Below, one piece after another: positions 1-4,990 of a stretch of DNA of 5,016 nucleotides; the first letter of the stretch is position 1, and the number at the start of each line of letters is the position of its first letter. Both the position numbers and the translations under genes were made by a program. The stretch is from positions 1 to 5,016 of the forward strand of contig JACCVN010000448.1 of assembly GCA_013698165.1 (NCBI GenBank), written 5' to 3'. Source of the DNA: Parachlamydiaceae bacterium. Lineage in GTDB: Bacteria > Chlamydiota > Chlamydiia > Chlamydiales > Parachlamydiaceae. The notes under the pieces are model-generated. The model was given only the letters and a program-made list of their open reading frames with translations, searched no databases and was not told the DNA's origin.

Positions 1-37
1 TTCTTTGATCTTCCACATTAACCTCATTCCATGCCAT
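1..37 (-). CDS. Transposase N-terminus (partial, IS481/integrase-like)
   Basis: Only the first 12 codons are inside the window; the gene runs off the left edge. The visible start reads MAWNEVNVEDQR. This resembles the M-[PA]-W-[KNM]-E-V start of IS481-type DDE transposases, whose start is followed in full-length members by a helix-turn-helix and then an integrase core; neither part can be seen here. The start is well supported: an AGGAGG Shine-Dalgarno lies five bases upstream. Two 18-bp direct repeats at 71-113 fit the terminal transposase-binding repeats of such an element, so gene and end support each other. The family is inferred from a very short peptide plus context. It could be another integrase-like IS family, and whether the gene is intact beyond the window is unknown. 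Confidence 0.6.
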   Translation of the reverse strand, partial: MAWNEVNVEDQR

Positions 38-42
38 AAATA

Positions 43-48
43 CCTCCT
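43..48 (-). promoter_or_regulatory. Shine-Dalgarno site of the transposase gene
   Basis: On the minus strand this is a perfect AGGAGG, five bases before the ATG at 37-35. It is the strongest ribosome binding site in the window and fixes the transposase start. A possible -10 box (TATACT, 62-67) lies just upstream, but no convincing -35 goes with it. Confidence 0.7.
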
Positions 49-70
49 GTTTAAAGAGATAAGTATATCA

Positions 71-113
71 TAAAGTGTAACCTATGTGGTTGTGTTAAAG
101 TGTAACCTATGTG
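71..113 (-). mobile_element. Insertion sequence terminal repeats (IS end)
   Basis: An 18-bp sequence, TAAAGTGTAACCTATGTG, occurs twice as an exact direct repeat at 71-88 and 96-113, with a period of 25 bp. Tandem sites of this kind close to the start of a transposase gene are typical of IS ends that bind their own transposase, and IS481-type elements often carry GTGTAACC-like ends. The element therefore extends leftward out of the window and its right edge is near position 113-120. The exact terminal base and any target-site duplication cannot be fixed without the other end. Confidence 0.55.
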
Positions 114-128
114 ACTTGGTCGGACCAG

Positions 129-225
129 CCCATAGTGTAGTCCCGATAGGGGCAAACTATGGGTAGGAAATATTTGAATATAAGTCCCAAAGGGGCGGCT
201 TGTGAAGCTACCAGTTCAAAGCATG
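129..225 (+). repeat. MITE-like palindromic repeat, copy A
   Basis: The copy begins with a palindrome at 129-163: CCCATAGT and ACTATGGG arms with an inner CCC/GGG stem. An AT-rich spacer follows, then an arm containing AGTCCC, AAGGGGCGG and CTTGTG. The whole stretch matches the reverse complement of 284-373 over roughly 85-90 bases with mismatches. It carries no credible reading frame. It starts about 15 bases inside the IS end, so it may mark the sequence into which the IS inserted. The right boundary is approximate. Confidence 0.6.
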
Positions 226-283
226 AAATTCTTTATTAATTATTTAACCTTTACTCTTTTTAAAACTAAATTTTCCCCTTCGA

Positions 284-373
284 ATTTCGTTGCTTACACA
301 AACCGTACCTTCGGGACTTAATGTTTAATTCATTCTATACCCATAGTTTGCCCCGATTGGGCTTCACTATGGG
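284..373 (-). repeat. MITE-like palindromic repeat, copy B (inverted)
   Basis: This is the inverted copy of the repeat at 129-225. Its outer arm (284-320) includes TGCTTACACAAACCG and TTCGGGACTT, and its palindrome is at 340-373. With copy A it forms an inverted repeat whose arms are about 90 bp long, separated by AT-rich DNA (226-283) in which I see nothing else. The palindrome is shared with copy C. Confidence 0.6.
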
Positions 374-440
374 TGCAGAATCAAATAAACATTGAGTAAA
401 CATTGAGTCCTGAAGGGGCGGTTTGTGTAAGCAGCGAAAT
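340..440 (+). repeat. MITE-like palindromic repeat, copy C
   Basis: This copy shares the palindrome at 340-373 with copy B, so 284-440 as a whole is a large imperfect inverted repeat. The outermost 22 bases on each side (284-305 and 419-440) are complementary with one mismatch. Copy C differs by an internal exact tandem duplication of 11 bases, TAAACATTGAG (386-396 and 397-407). The stretch from 441 to 522 contains an 8-base C run (464-471) and no gene. Confidence 0.6.
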
Positions 441-522
441 ACAGGGTCTTTAAATGAGATCTACCCCCCCCGAAGCTTTGTAATCAAATTTCTCAGATTC
501 AGCTAAGTAGAGTATACTTATT

Positions 523-1551
523 TTATTCAGATTTCATTCTTTGATTAATTCGCTCGATCACAGAGGTGATTTTGCCTAACTGGTCAGACTGTTCTGTAGG
601 GAGGTCAAGATCAAGGTGCTGCTGATGGGTTTTCTGTTGCAGCCATTGAAAGCGTGAAAGAAAAGAAGTTTTCTGCTCTTCAGTGAAGTTATTTGGATTT
701 TTTGCATCGAAGATTAAAGCAATTGCATCCCTTTCGATAGTTTTTGCTTCGAATTCTAAGGCGTTCAGCAGATCGTTAGAATCATCACTTTCATCAATGA
801 TAGGTGACATTTGTTCTATAATTGCATCGATTTTGTGTAGCGCATTGTCAAAATGATGTGAGCGTTGTTCATCGATTTCATCCTTCCAAATACCGATTTT
901 ATGGAGATCTAAGGAATCAGGCTTTTCTTTAAGTTGTTGAAGTTCTGTAATATGAAAAGATAATTTTTCGTTGATAAGGATTTTAAGATTTTCTTTTTCT
1001 TCAGGTGAAACAGCTAGATTTATTAGAAGATGGCTTTTATAATCTGCAATAACTTGTAAATCTTGATTAATCAAATCAGTCATATCTGTGAAATATTGGT
1101 CGATAATAGTATCTATCACAGAAATCTGCATATCCAATTTGGTTTCTAGTTTTACCCATCTTTCCGCTTTAGCGATCCATTGATGGAATTTTTTTTGGGT
1201 CTTATCGTGATCGTTTGTGTTGTCTACCGAAGTCATCATTTGTTGGATGCGTTTGGCATCTCGTGTGATTGGGTCGATAGCAAATTCGATCTGTTTAAAA
1301 AGTTCTCCATCGACATGTGATTTAAGCTCTTCCTTAATGTGCAATAATTTAACTAAAGTTTTTTTTGTGCATTTTTGCAATTCTTCTGAATGGGTTTTTT
1401 GTGGGGAGGGAGCAGCTGGAAAAAGAGCATTTTTTACTAATCCAATTAAATTTGAAAATAGGGATCTACCTTTATTTCTGGAAATATTAAGAAAGTTTTC
1501 CTTCTTGTAAACTTCTTTTTTTAAAGTATAATCTTTTTCAAAATTGGGCAT
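523..1551 (-). CDS. Hypothetical helical, coiled-coil-like protein (342 aa)
   Basis: I do not recognise a family and assign no function. The protein is rich in Lys, Glu, Gln, Asp, Ile and Leu and almost free of Gly and Pro after residue 50, as expected for a mostly alpha-helical, coiled-coil-like protein. There is no clear signal peptide or membrane span. Residues 31-47 (LFSNLIGLVKNALFPAA) form one short amphipathic or hydrophobic segment after a basic N-terminus. The sequence hints at an internal threefold repeat. A Trp at residues 125, 222 and 303 is followed 20-30 residues later by the related motifs SVIDTIIDQ, KIDAIIEQM and SVIERINQ. Residues 89-100 and 265-276 also look alike (EF....I.RDA). 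The gene stands alone behind its own near-consensus promoter. Its ATG has only a weak ribosome site (AGG, about six bases upstream). In a chlamydial setting a host-directed or structural role is possible, but nothing in the sequence proves one. Confidence 0.8.
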   Translation of the reverse strand: MPNFEKDYTLKKEVYKKENFLNISRNKGRSLFSNLIGLVKNALFPAAPSPQKTHSEELQKCTKKTLVKLLHIKEELKSHVDGELFKQIEFAIDPITRDAKRIQQMMTSVDNTNDHDKTQKKFHQWIAKAERWVKLETKLDMQISVIDTIIDQYFTDMTDLINQDLQVIADYKSHLLINLAVSPEEKENLKILINEKLSFHITELQQLKEKPDSLDLHKIGIWKDEIDEQRSHHFDNALHKIDAIIEQMSPIIDESDDSNDLLNALEFEAKTIERDAIALIFDAKNPNNFTEEQKTSFLSRFQWLQQKTHQQHLDLDLPTEQSDQLGKITSVIERINQRMKSE

Positions 1552-1584
1552 AGTGGCCTATAGATTTATATATGGATCCATGTA

Positions 1585-1613
1585 ATTATAAACAATCTAA
1601 AGTATAATTGCAA
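1585..1613 (-). promoter_or_regulatory. Sigma70-type promoter of the 342-aa gene
   Basis: On the minus strand the -35 is TTGCAA (1613-1608) and the -10 is a perfect TATAAT (1590-1585), with a 17-base spacer. Transcription should start near 1578, which gives a leader of about 27 bases before the ATG at 1551. This is the best promoter in the window and suggests that the gene is expressed from its own start by the housekeeping sigma factor. Confidence 0.65.
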
Positions 1614-1850
1614 TAGTTAAATTAAAATAAATTTTACTAATATTGCGCTTAGTATTATTTTGTTTCCATTAAGCTTGGGTGTTTAAACGTTAATTACCGG
1701 TAGGTTTGGAAGTTTTTGAGGATAATTAATGAAGCGTGTTTACTAAAATAAGTCCTAAATAGTTTATTTAAAATTAAATTTTGTCATAAAAGTCTAAATA
1801 ATTCCCAGTAAGGGGAAAAAATAAGTTCGATAGCCGAGACGGCTAAAAAT
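1614..1850. other. AT-rich intergenic stretch without a gene
   Basis: I find no coding frame, tRNA or convincing terminator here. The one structured item is a small palindrome at 1831-1845, arms TAGCC and GGCTA, just before the first GTAGCC repeat. Similar short GGC-rich sequences precede two other copies of that repeat (AGGCGGC at 3011 and at 4875), so it is probably part of the repeat unit. Confidence 0.5.
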
Positions 1851-1876
1851 GTAGCCTGCTGCGTCCCGCAGCAGGT
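1851..1876 (+). repeat. GTAGCC palindromic repeat, copy 1
   Basis: GTAG is followed by two perfect 9-base arms, CCTGCTGCG (1855-1863) and CGCAGCAGG (1867-1875), around a TCC loop. The same sequence recurs at 3021, 4887 and, inverted, at 4952-4990. It can form a strong GC-rich hairpin in an otherwise AT-rich region. No T run follows on either strand, so it does not look like an ordinary intrinsic terminator. Confidence 0.75.
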
Positions 1877-1907
1877 GTTGTGATTGATGAGCAATTGACA
1901 GCAATTT

Positions 1908-2555
1908 CAAGTCACGTCGTGAGTATGCTATTGTAGTTTGGACGTGACAAGCAAAACGCCGTGCAACACGTAGCTCGTCATTCCGATTCCGATGCCGAGT
2001 TTGAACGTTGTAAAATAGACTTCTTGCAAATGATGAGCGGAAAGTCTGTTAGCATACTCTTACCTTTGGGCACTCCATACTCGGCATTGGAATGCCAAGC
2101 TACGTCTTGGGCATGCTATTGTAGTTTGGACGTGACAAGAAAAACGCCCTGCAGCACGTAGCTCGTCATTCCAATGCCGAGTTTGAACGTTATAAGTTTA
2201 GGCTTCTTGCAAATGACGAGCGGAAAGTCTGTTATACTCTTACCTTTGGGCACTCCATACTCGGCATTGGAATTAGAATGCCAAGCTACGCCTTGGGCAT
2301 GCTATTGTAGTTTGGACGTGAAAAGAAAAACGCCCTGCAGCACGTAGCTCGTCATTCCAATGCCGAGTTTGAACGTTATAAGTTTAGACTTCTTGCAAAT
2401 GATGAGCGGAAAGTCTGTTAGCATACTCTTACCTTTGTGCACTCCATACTCGGCATTGGAATGCCAAGCTACGTCTTGGGCATGCTATTGTAGTTTGGAA
2501 GTGACAAGAAAAACGCCCTGCAACACGTAGCTCGTCATTCTTCGGAGCCGAGTTA
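1908..2555. repeat. Tandem array of ~185-bp units (about 3.4 copies)
   Basis: Counted from the shared CTATTGTAG, units start at 1928, 2116, 2302 and 2485, giving periods of 188, 186 and 183 bp. The array also has a short divergent piece of unit end at 1908-1927. The fourth unit is broken off near 2555, about 40 bases from the SRP RNA gene. Units are highly similar and differ by small insertions (an extra GATTCC in unit 1, an extra TTAGAA in unit 2, loss of AGC in unit 2). Each unit carries an inverted repeat. In unit 3 the arms CATTCCAATGCCGAGT (2353-2368) and its exact complement (2448-2463) are continued outward by ACGTAGCT (2342-2349) and AGCTACGT (2467-2474). A smaller stem-loop (AGACTT/AAGTCT) lies between the arms. 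The short open frames across the array are by-products of the repetition and have no ribosome sites. Confidence 0.85.
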
Positions 2556-2592
2556 GGATGTTATTAGATATGTGACAAGGTAAAATAAAAGA

Positions 2593-2689
2593 GCCGGAGA
2601 TTATCTCAAGGCATAAGACGAGCCCCTTAAGGCTGCTACATTCCTGTTCTGACCTGGTTCGGAGTGTCCTATTCCATGAGGTCCCCGGC
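2593..2689 (-). ncRNA. ffs: Signal recognition particle RNA (4.5S RNA, small bacterial type)
   Basis: This RNA binds the protein Ffh and directs ribosomes making membrane and secreted proteins to the membrane receptor FtsY. The minus strand contains the conserved core: CCAGGTCAG, then ACA-GGAA-TGT, then AGCAGCC. This aligns base for base with the E. coli core, in which the apical stem is UCC/GGA instead of ACA/UGU, so the pairing is kept by covariation around the conserved GGAA tetraloop. The ends pair (GCCGGGGA at 2689-2682 with TCTCCGGC at 2600-2593, one G-U pair). The middle stem pairs 2675-2666 with 2619-2610 (ten positions, one mismatch, one G-U). The length, 97 nt, fits the small bacterial form. 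A T-rich run (2592-2580) follows the 3' end and may help termination. It is probably the only housekeeping gene in the window. Exact mature ends are inferred from pairing. Confidence 0.92.
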
Positions 2690-2715
2690 AAAGCTGAGAG
2701 CTCAAAGTAAGATTT

Positions 2716-2744
2716 AGTTTACAGCATCCAGGGAATTATAACAA
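2716..2744 (-). promoter_or_regulatory. Possible promoter of the SRP RNA gene
   Basis: On the minus strand TTGTTA (2744-2739) and TAAACT (2721-2716) each match four of six consensus bases and are separated by exactly 17 bases. A start near 2709 would give a precursor with about 20 extra bases at the 5' end, to be removed in processing. A TATAAT overlaps the proposed -35 (around 2736-2741) but has no good -35 of its own. The assignment is tentative. Confidence 0.4.
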
Positions 2745-2870
2745 CCCCTAAGTGAGAGGATGCGTGATCTATAACTCACGCCTTACTGTCATCCTTGGAG
2801 AGTCTTTGTGGTGCCTGGTAGGTCTTGCCACCTCATTCTGGATAGTTTTAAAAGTCCAATCGGGCTTTTT
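2726..2870 (+). ncRNA. Candidate structured RNA, divergent from SRP RNA
   Basis: I cannot assign this to a known family. The plus strand has a closing stem (ATCCAG at 2726-2731 with CTGGAT at 2838-2843). Inside it is a hairpin (GCGTGA/TCACGC, 8-base loop) extended by AGGAT/ATCCT with a one-sided bulge. A further GTGG/CCAC stem lies on the 3' side, and right after the closing stem comes an intrinsic terminator (2850-2870). No credible reading frame is present. Size (about 145 nt) and overall shape, a long closed stem with an open middle, are compatible with a 6S-like regulator, but I see no diagnostic sequence. A plus-strand promoter is not clear; TAAGAT at 2708-2713 is the best -10. The alternative is that these are unrelated inverted repeats upstream of the SRP RNA gene. 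Confidence 0.35.
2850..2870 (+). terminator. Intrinsic terminator (plus strand)
   Basis: AAAAGTCC, a four-base loop (AATC) and GGGCTTTT form an eight-pair stem with one G-U pair, and the stem runs into TTTTT. It is oriented to stop plus-strand transcription. No plus-strand protein gene precedes it, which is the main reason to suspect a small RNA gene just upstream. On the minus strand the hairpin is also followed by a short T run, so it may also shield the SRP RNA gene from leftward transcription. Confidence 0.6.
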
Positions 2871-2908
2871 CAAAAATCTTATTCAAGGATAGGAGGACGA
2901 GCGTTTTA

Positions 2909-2995
2909 TCACCCTTTAGAAATTTCGATCAAATGTTGTTCGTCTATAGTTGTAATTAATATCTCCGTTTAAAAAATCAAAATGTGGTGTTATTT
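2909..2995 (-). pseudogene. 3'-end remnant of an F-box/propeller paralogue
   Basis: On the minus strand the last codons before a TGA (2911-2909) read TTIDEQHLIEISKG. This matches the C-terminus of the intact downstream-reading neighbour (DGQHLIEISKG, then DKKS). DNA similarity is clear over 2903-2943 against 3100-3140. Further upstream the match continues in a different frame (HFDFLNGDI against KFKIDLRNMKI). The remnant is eight bases shorter than the intact gene between the shared GAT and CAACAT, which explains the frameshift. In the final frame a TAA also blocks translation upstream. Similarity fades near 2995, shortly before the palindromic repeat at 3021. It is therefore a decayed end of a duplicated gene, not an expressed peptide. 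Confidence 0.7.
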
Positions 2996-3020
2996 CAAGT
3001 TGTTTAATCTAGGCGGCCAC

Positions 3021-3045
3021 GTAGCCTGCTGCGTCTCGCAGCAGG
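3021..3045 (+). repeat. GTAGCC palindromic repeat, copy 2
   Basis: GTAG is followed by the arms CCTGCTGCG (3025-3033) and CGCAGCAGG (3037-3045) around a TCT loop. An AGGCGGC motif precedes it at 3011, as before copy 3. It lies between the F-box gene's stop codon and the paralogue remnant, about 48 bases past the stop. The hairpin could protect the 3' end of that transcript, but without a T run it is not a standard terminator. Confidence 0.75.
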
Positions 3046-3092
3046 TACATTTTAGTGAATTCGCAATCAGCCTTATGCAAAAACAAAGAACA

Positions 3093-4730
3093 CTAACTTT
3101 TTTTATCACCTTTAGAAATTTCAATTAAATGTTGTCCATCTTTTTTTGCAATCAAGCCATAGATTTTCATGTTTCTTAAATCGATTTTAAATTTTGCACC
3201 TAAAAAATAAAAACCTAGGGGGGATTGAGATTTTTTATTGATCTTTATAGTGTCTGTATGTTTAATAAGTACAAAATTAGAAATATTAGCGATACAATAT
3301 TTGTATTCACCTTGAAGATTTTTTTCAGTAAATACAAGTAAATCTTCTAATAAAATAATATCCCCATTAAATGGTGTATTTGAAATTATTTCCCTAAACA
3401 TTTTTCCGGTATTTATGTCTAAAATCGTAATTTTACTTTCTTCTAGGGCAAGTACTGCCCACCTTTCATTGACTTTTAATTGCTGATGTATAAAACACTT
3501 ATAACAATTGGATGTTGAAAAAGACAAAGTTTGATTTAGATTTAATGTTTCGGAATCAATTTTATATGCCTTTAGGTGATATGGTAGGTTCCATCCTTCC
3601 CAACTTGCAATAAATAATGATTCTTTATTGACAGCTACATGAAAGACTTCTGGTAATTCCAACTTATTGATCAATTTATTACTGCGGATGTTATATTGAT
3701 GTAGAGTTTTCTTTTCACCATTCTCTTCGTTTGAAGTTGGCCATTTTTCATTTGTATGTACTTCAACAAACAAAGAATTTCCTGACAACCATGAGTTTTC
3801 TACATTGGTATATGACTTTCCAGCATAAGCTTCGAATATTTTTAGAGGTGATCCAGATGGGGAGGCACAGTTATTTTTGAAATCAATATCCCATTGTCTA
3901 ATCATTCCACTTCTTGTCAGGGTAATAATTTTGTTACCATTATTTACAGAATGCGCTCCGATAATCTCTTTTCCCACACCTTGATTAAAACCAAGAAGAT
4001 TTGGAGACCCATTACATTTAGAAGAATTTGTTAAAGATCGAGCATTGTCAACATTATAGGTAGGATTTATTTCTATTTGATCAAGATCTTTGAAAGGATC
4101 AAAGTGGCAAATGCAATCACCAGTAAATTGGTCAATAACGTTCAATTTGGCGCTGTCACAGCTATCATTATCCGTAAAAAAATAATAATTTTGATCTCCT
4201 TCTGAAATTTCTTTATCCTTTATTTCACGAAAAGGCTTCCATTCATCATTCTTTTGATTCTCAATTATTAAATTATTGTTATTGTTCCCTTTCAACCATC
4301 CACTTGGTGTTTGATTCTTATCACCTTGTTGGATCATTATTAACCCTCCGGACTTTAAGCAAGGGCCCAGGGTAAAGGGAAGAGCATTTCCAAACGCGCA
4401 TTGAGGTAAAGGAAGATTTTCAATGTTCATTTTATTTTGCAAGCCCTTAAAAAGTTGAGTGACTTTAAAAGTTTTTCCCTTGTCAGTATTTAGAATTTCT
4501 TTGGTAATAATATAAAAAGATCTACACGCCATTGAAGCTTTTGTGAAATATTTTATATCGATGAAATTAAAAATGTGATGAACCATTTCTATTGGGACTT
4601 GTGAAAAATATCCCAAATCTAAATCTTTGGATATATTCAGGTTTGGAAAAGAAAAGTCTGCCTCTAAAGTGCGCACTTCTGTAGGTCTAGCAGCCATAGC
4701 TACATTTAAATGGTTTCTAGAACAATCCAT
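3093..4730 (-). CDS. F-box protein with WD40-like beta-propeller, likely host-directed effector
   Basis: The protein has 545 residues from the preferred start; numbering here counts from the upstream ATG (4742), four residues earlier. An F-box lies at about residues 46-86, with the typical start VPIEMVHHIFNFID, then KASMACRSFYIIT. F-boxes bind Skp1 and place a protein in eukaryotic SCF ubiquitin ligases, so this part makes sense only inside a eukaryotic host. The remainder looks like a degenerate propeller. Its best blade is at about 262-287 (GAHS...ITLTRSGMIRQWDID), with weaker ones near 198-213, 346-362, 376-410 and 427-451 (ITILDINTGKMF). There is no signal peptide or membrane span; export by type III secretion is the usual inference for such chlamydial proteins, but no secretion signal can be verified here. 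Bound substrates are unknown. The inferred role is to recruit host proteins for ubiquitination or to block the host ligase. The second ATG (4730) is preferred because GGAG lies six bases before it, while the ATG at 4742 has no ribosome site. Confidence 0.85.
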   Translation of the reverse strand: MDCSRNHLNVAMAARPTEVRTLEADFSFPNLNISKDLDLGYFSQVPIEMVHHIFNFIDIKYFTKASMACRSFYIITKEILNTDKGKTFKVTQLFKGLQNKMNIENLPLPQCAFGNALPFTLGPCLKSGGLIMIQQGDKNQTPSGWLKGNNNNNLIIENQKNDEWKPFREIKDKEISEGDQNYYFFTDNDSCDSAKLNVIDQFTGDCICHFDPFKDLDQIEINPTYNVDNARSLTNSSKCNGSPNLLGFNQGVGKEIIGAHSVNNGNKIITLTRSGMIRQWDIDFKNNCASPSGSPLKIFEAYAGKSYTNVENSWLSGNSLFVEVHTNEKWPTSNEENGEKKTLHQYNIRSNKLINKLELPEVFHVAVNKESLFIASWEGWNLPYHLKAYKIDSETLNLNQTLSFSTSNCYKCFIHQQLKVNERWAVLALEESKITILDINTGKMFREIISNTPFNGDIILLEDLLVFTEKNLQGEYKYCIANISNFVLIKHTDTIKINKKSQSPLGFYFLGAKFKIDLRNMKIYGLIAKKDGQHLIEISKGDKKS

Positions 4731-4736
4731 ATATAT

Positions 4737-4740
4737 CTCC
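4737..4740 (-). promoter_or_regulatory. Ribosome binding site deciding the F-box gene start
   Basis: GGAG on the minus strand lies six bases before the ATG at 4730-4728. It overlaps the codon after the upstream in-frame ATG (4742-4740), which itself follows an A/T-only stretch. Initiation at 4730, giving MDCSRNHLN, is therefore more likely than the longer form. Confidence 0.6.
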
Positions 4741-4786
4741 ATTTTAAAAAATTCAATTTCTTGTAAAGTAACAAAGTTTGCCAGGT

Positions 4787-4815
4787 AGTATATAAATTAG
4801 CAATTAAAATGTTAT
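4787..4815 (-). promoter_or_regulatory. Possible promoter of the F-box gene
   Basis: On the minus strand ATAACA (4815-4810, four of six consensus bases) and TATACT (4792-4787, five of six) are separated by 17 bases. The predicted start near 4780 would give a leader of about 50 bases. The surrounding DNA is very AT-rich, so chance matches are easy; support is moderate at best. Confidence 0.4.
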
Positions 4816-4886
4816 GTGTTGATTCTATTTATTTTAATCTTTCAGAACTGCTACTAATAAGTAAATTGATGCCAAGGCGGCAGTAT

Positions 4887-4911
4887 GTAGCCTGCTGCGT
4901 CTCGCAGCAGG
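4887..4911 (+). repeat. GTAGCC palindromic repeat, copy 3
   Basis: GTAG with arms CCTGCTGCG (4891-4899) and CGCAGCAGG (4903-4911) around TCT, identical to copy 2 in this 25-base core. AGGCGGC precedes it at 4875. It lies upstream of the F-box gene in the same orientation as copy 2, so the gene is framed by direct repeats. Confidence 0.75.
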
Positions 4912-4951
4912 GGTTAAAATAGGCCAAGAAACAGCATGTACGCTTCGCTGA

Positions 4952-4990
4952 CACCTGCTGCGAGACGTGCTGCGAAACGCAGCAGGCTAC
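4952..4990 (-). repeat. GTAGCC palindromic repeat, copy 4 (inverted, enlarged)
   Basis: Read on the minus strand it begins GTAG-CCTGCTGCG (4990-4978) and ends CGCAGCAGG (4962-4954), like the other copies. Between the arms it has an extra CGCAGCA-CGTCT in place of a simple 3-base loop, as if the second arm had been partly duplicated. With copy 3 it forms an inverted pair spanning 4887-4990. Nothing else is seen from there to the window end. Confidence 0.7.

Noticed and set aside
464..471. Run of eight C as a phase-variation tract
   Set aside because: It lies downstream of the nearest gene's stop, not in a promoter or reading frame.
504..520. Hairpin TAAGTA/TACTTA as terminator of the 342-aa gene
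   Set aside because: Stem is six A/T-rich pairs, and on the gene's strand no T run follows; the T run lies on the wrong side.
1217..1510. Plus-strand open frame of 97 codons
   Set aside because: It lies fully antisense to the 342-aa gene, has no ribosome site and a Cys/Phe/Ser-rich composition expected from the opposite strand of a Lys/Glu-rich gene.
1961..2161. Plus-strand open frame of 66 codons in the tandem array
   Set aside because: It crosses a repeat junction, has no ribosome site and is broken by the small insertions in other units.
2485..2691. Minus-strand open frame of 68 codons
   Set aside because: It covers the SRP RNA gene and the last repeat unit; the RNA identification explains the sequence.
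2800..2845. tRNA-like hairpins near GGTAGGTCTTGCCACC
   Set aside because: No acceptor stem of seven pairs, no GGTTC-type T arm and no anticodon arm in the right spacing on either strand.
1851..4990. CRISPR array from the repeated palindromes
   Set aside because: Spacings are irregular and kilobase-sized, one copy is inverted, and there are no regular short spacers.
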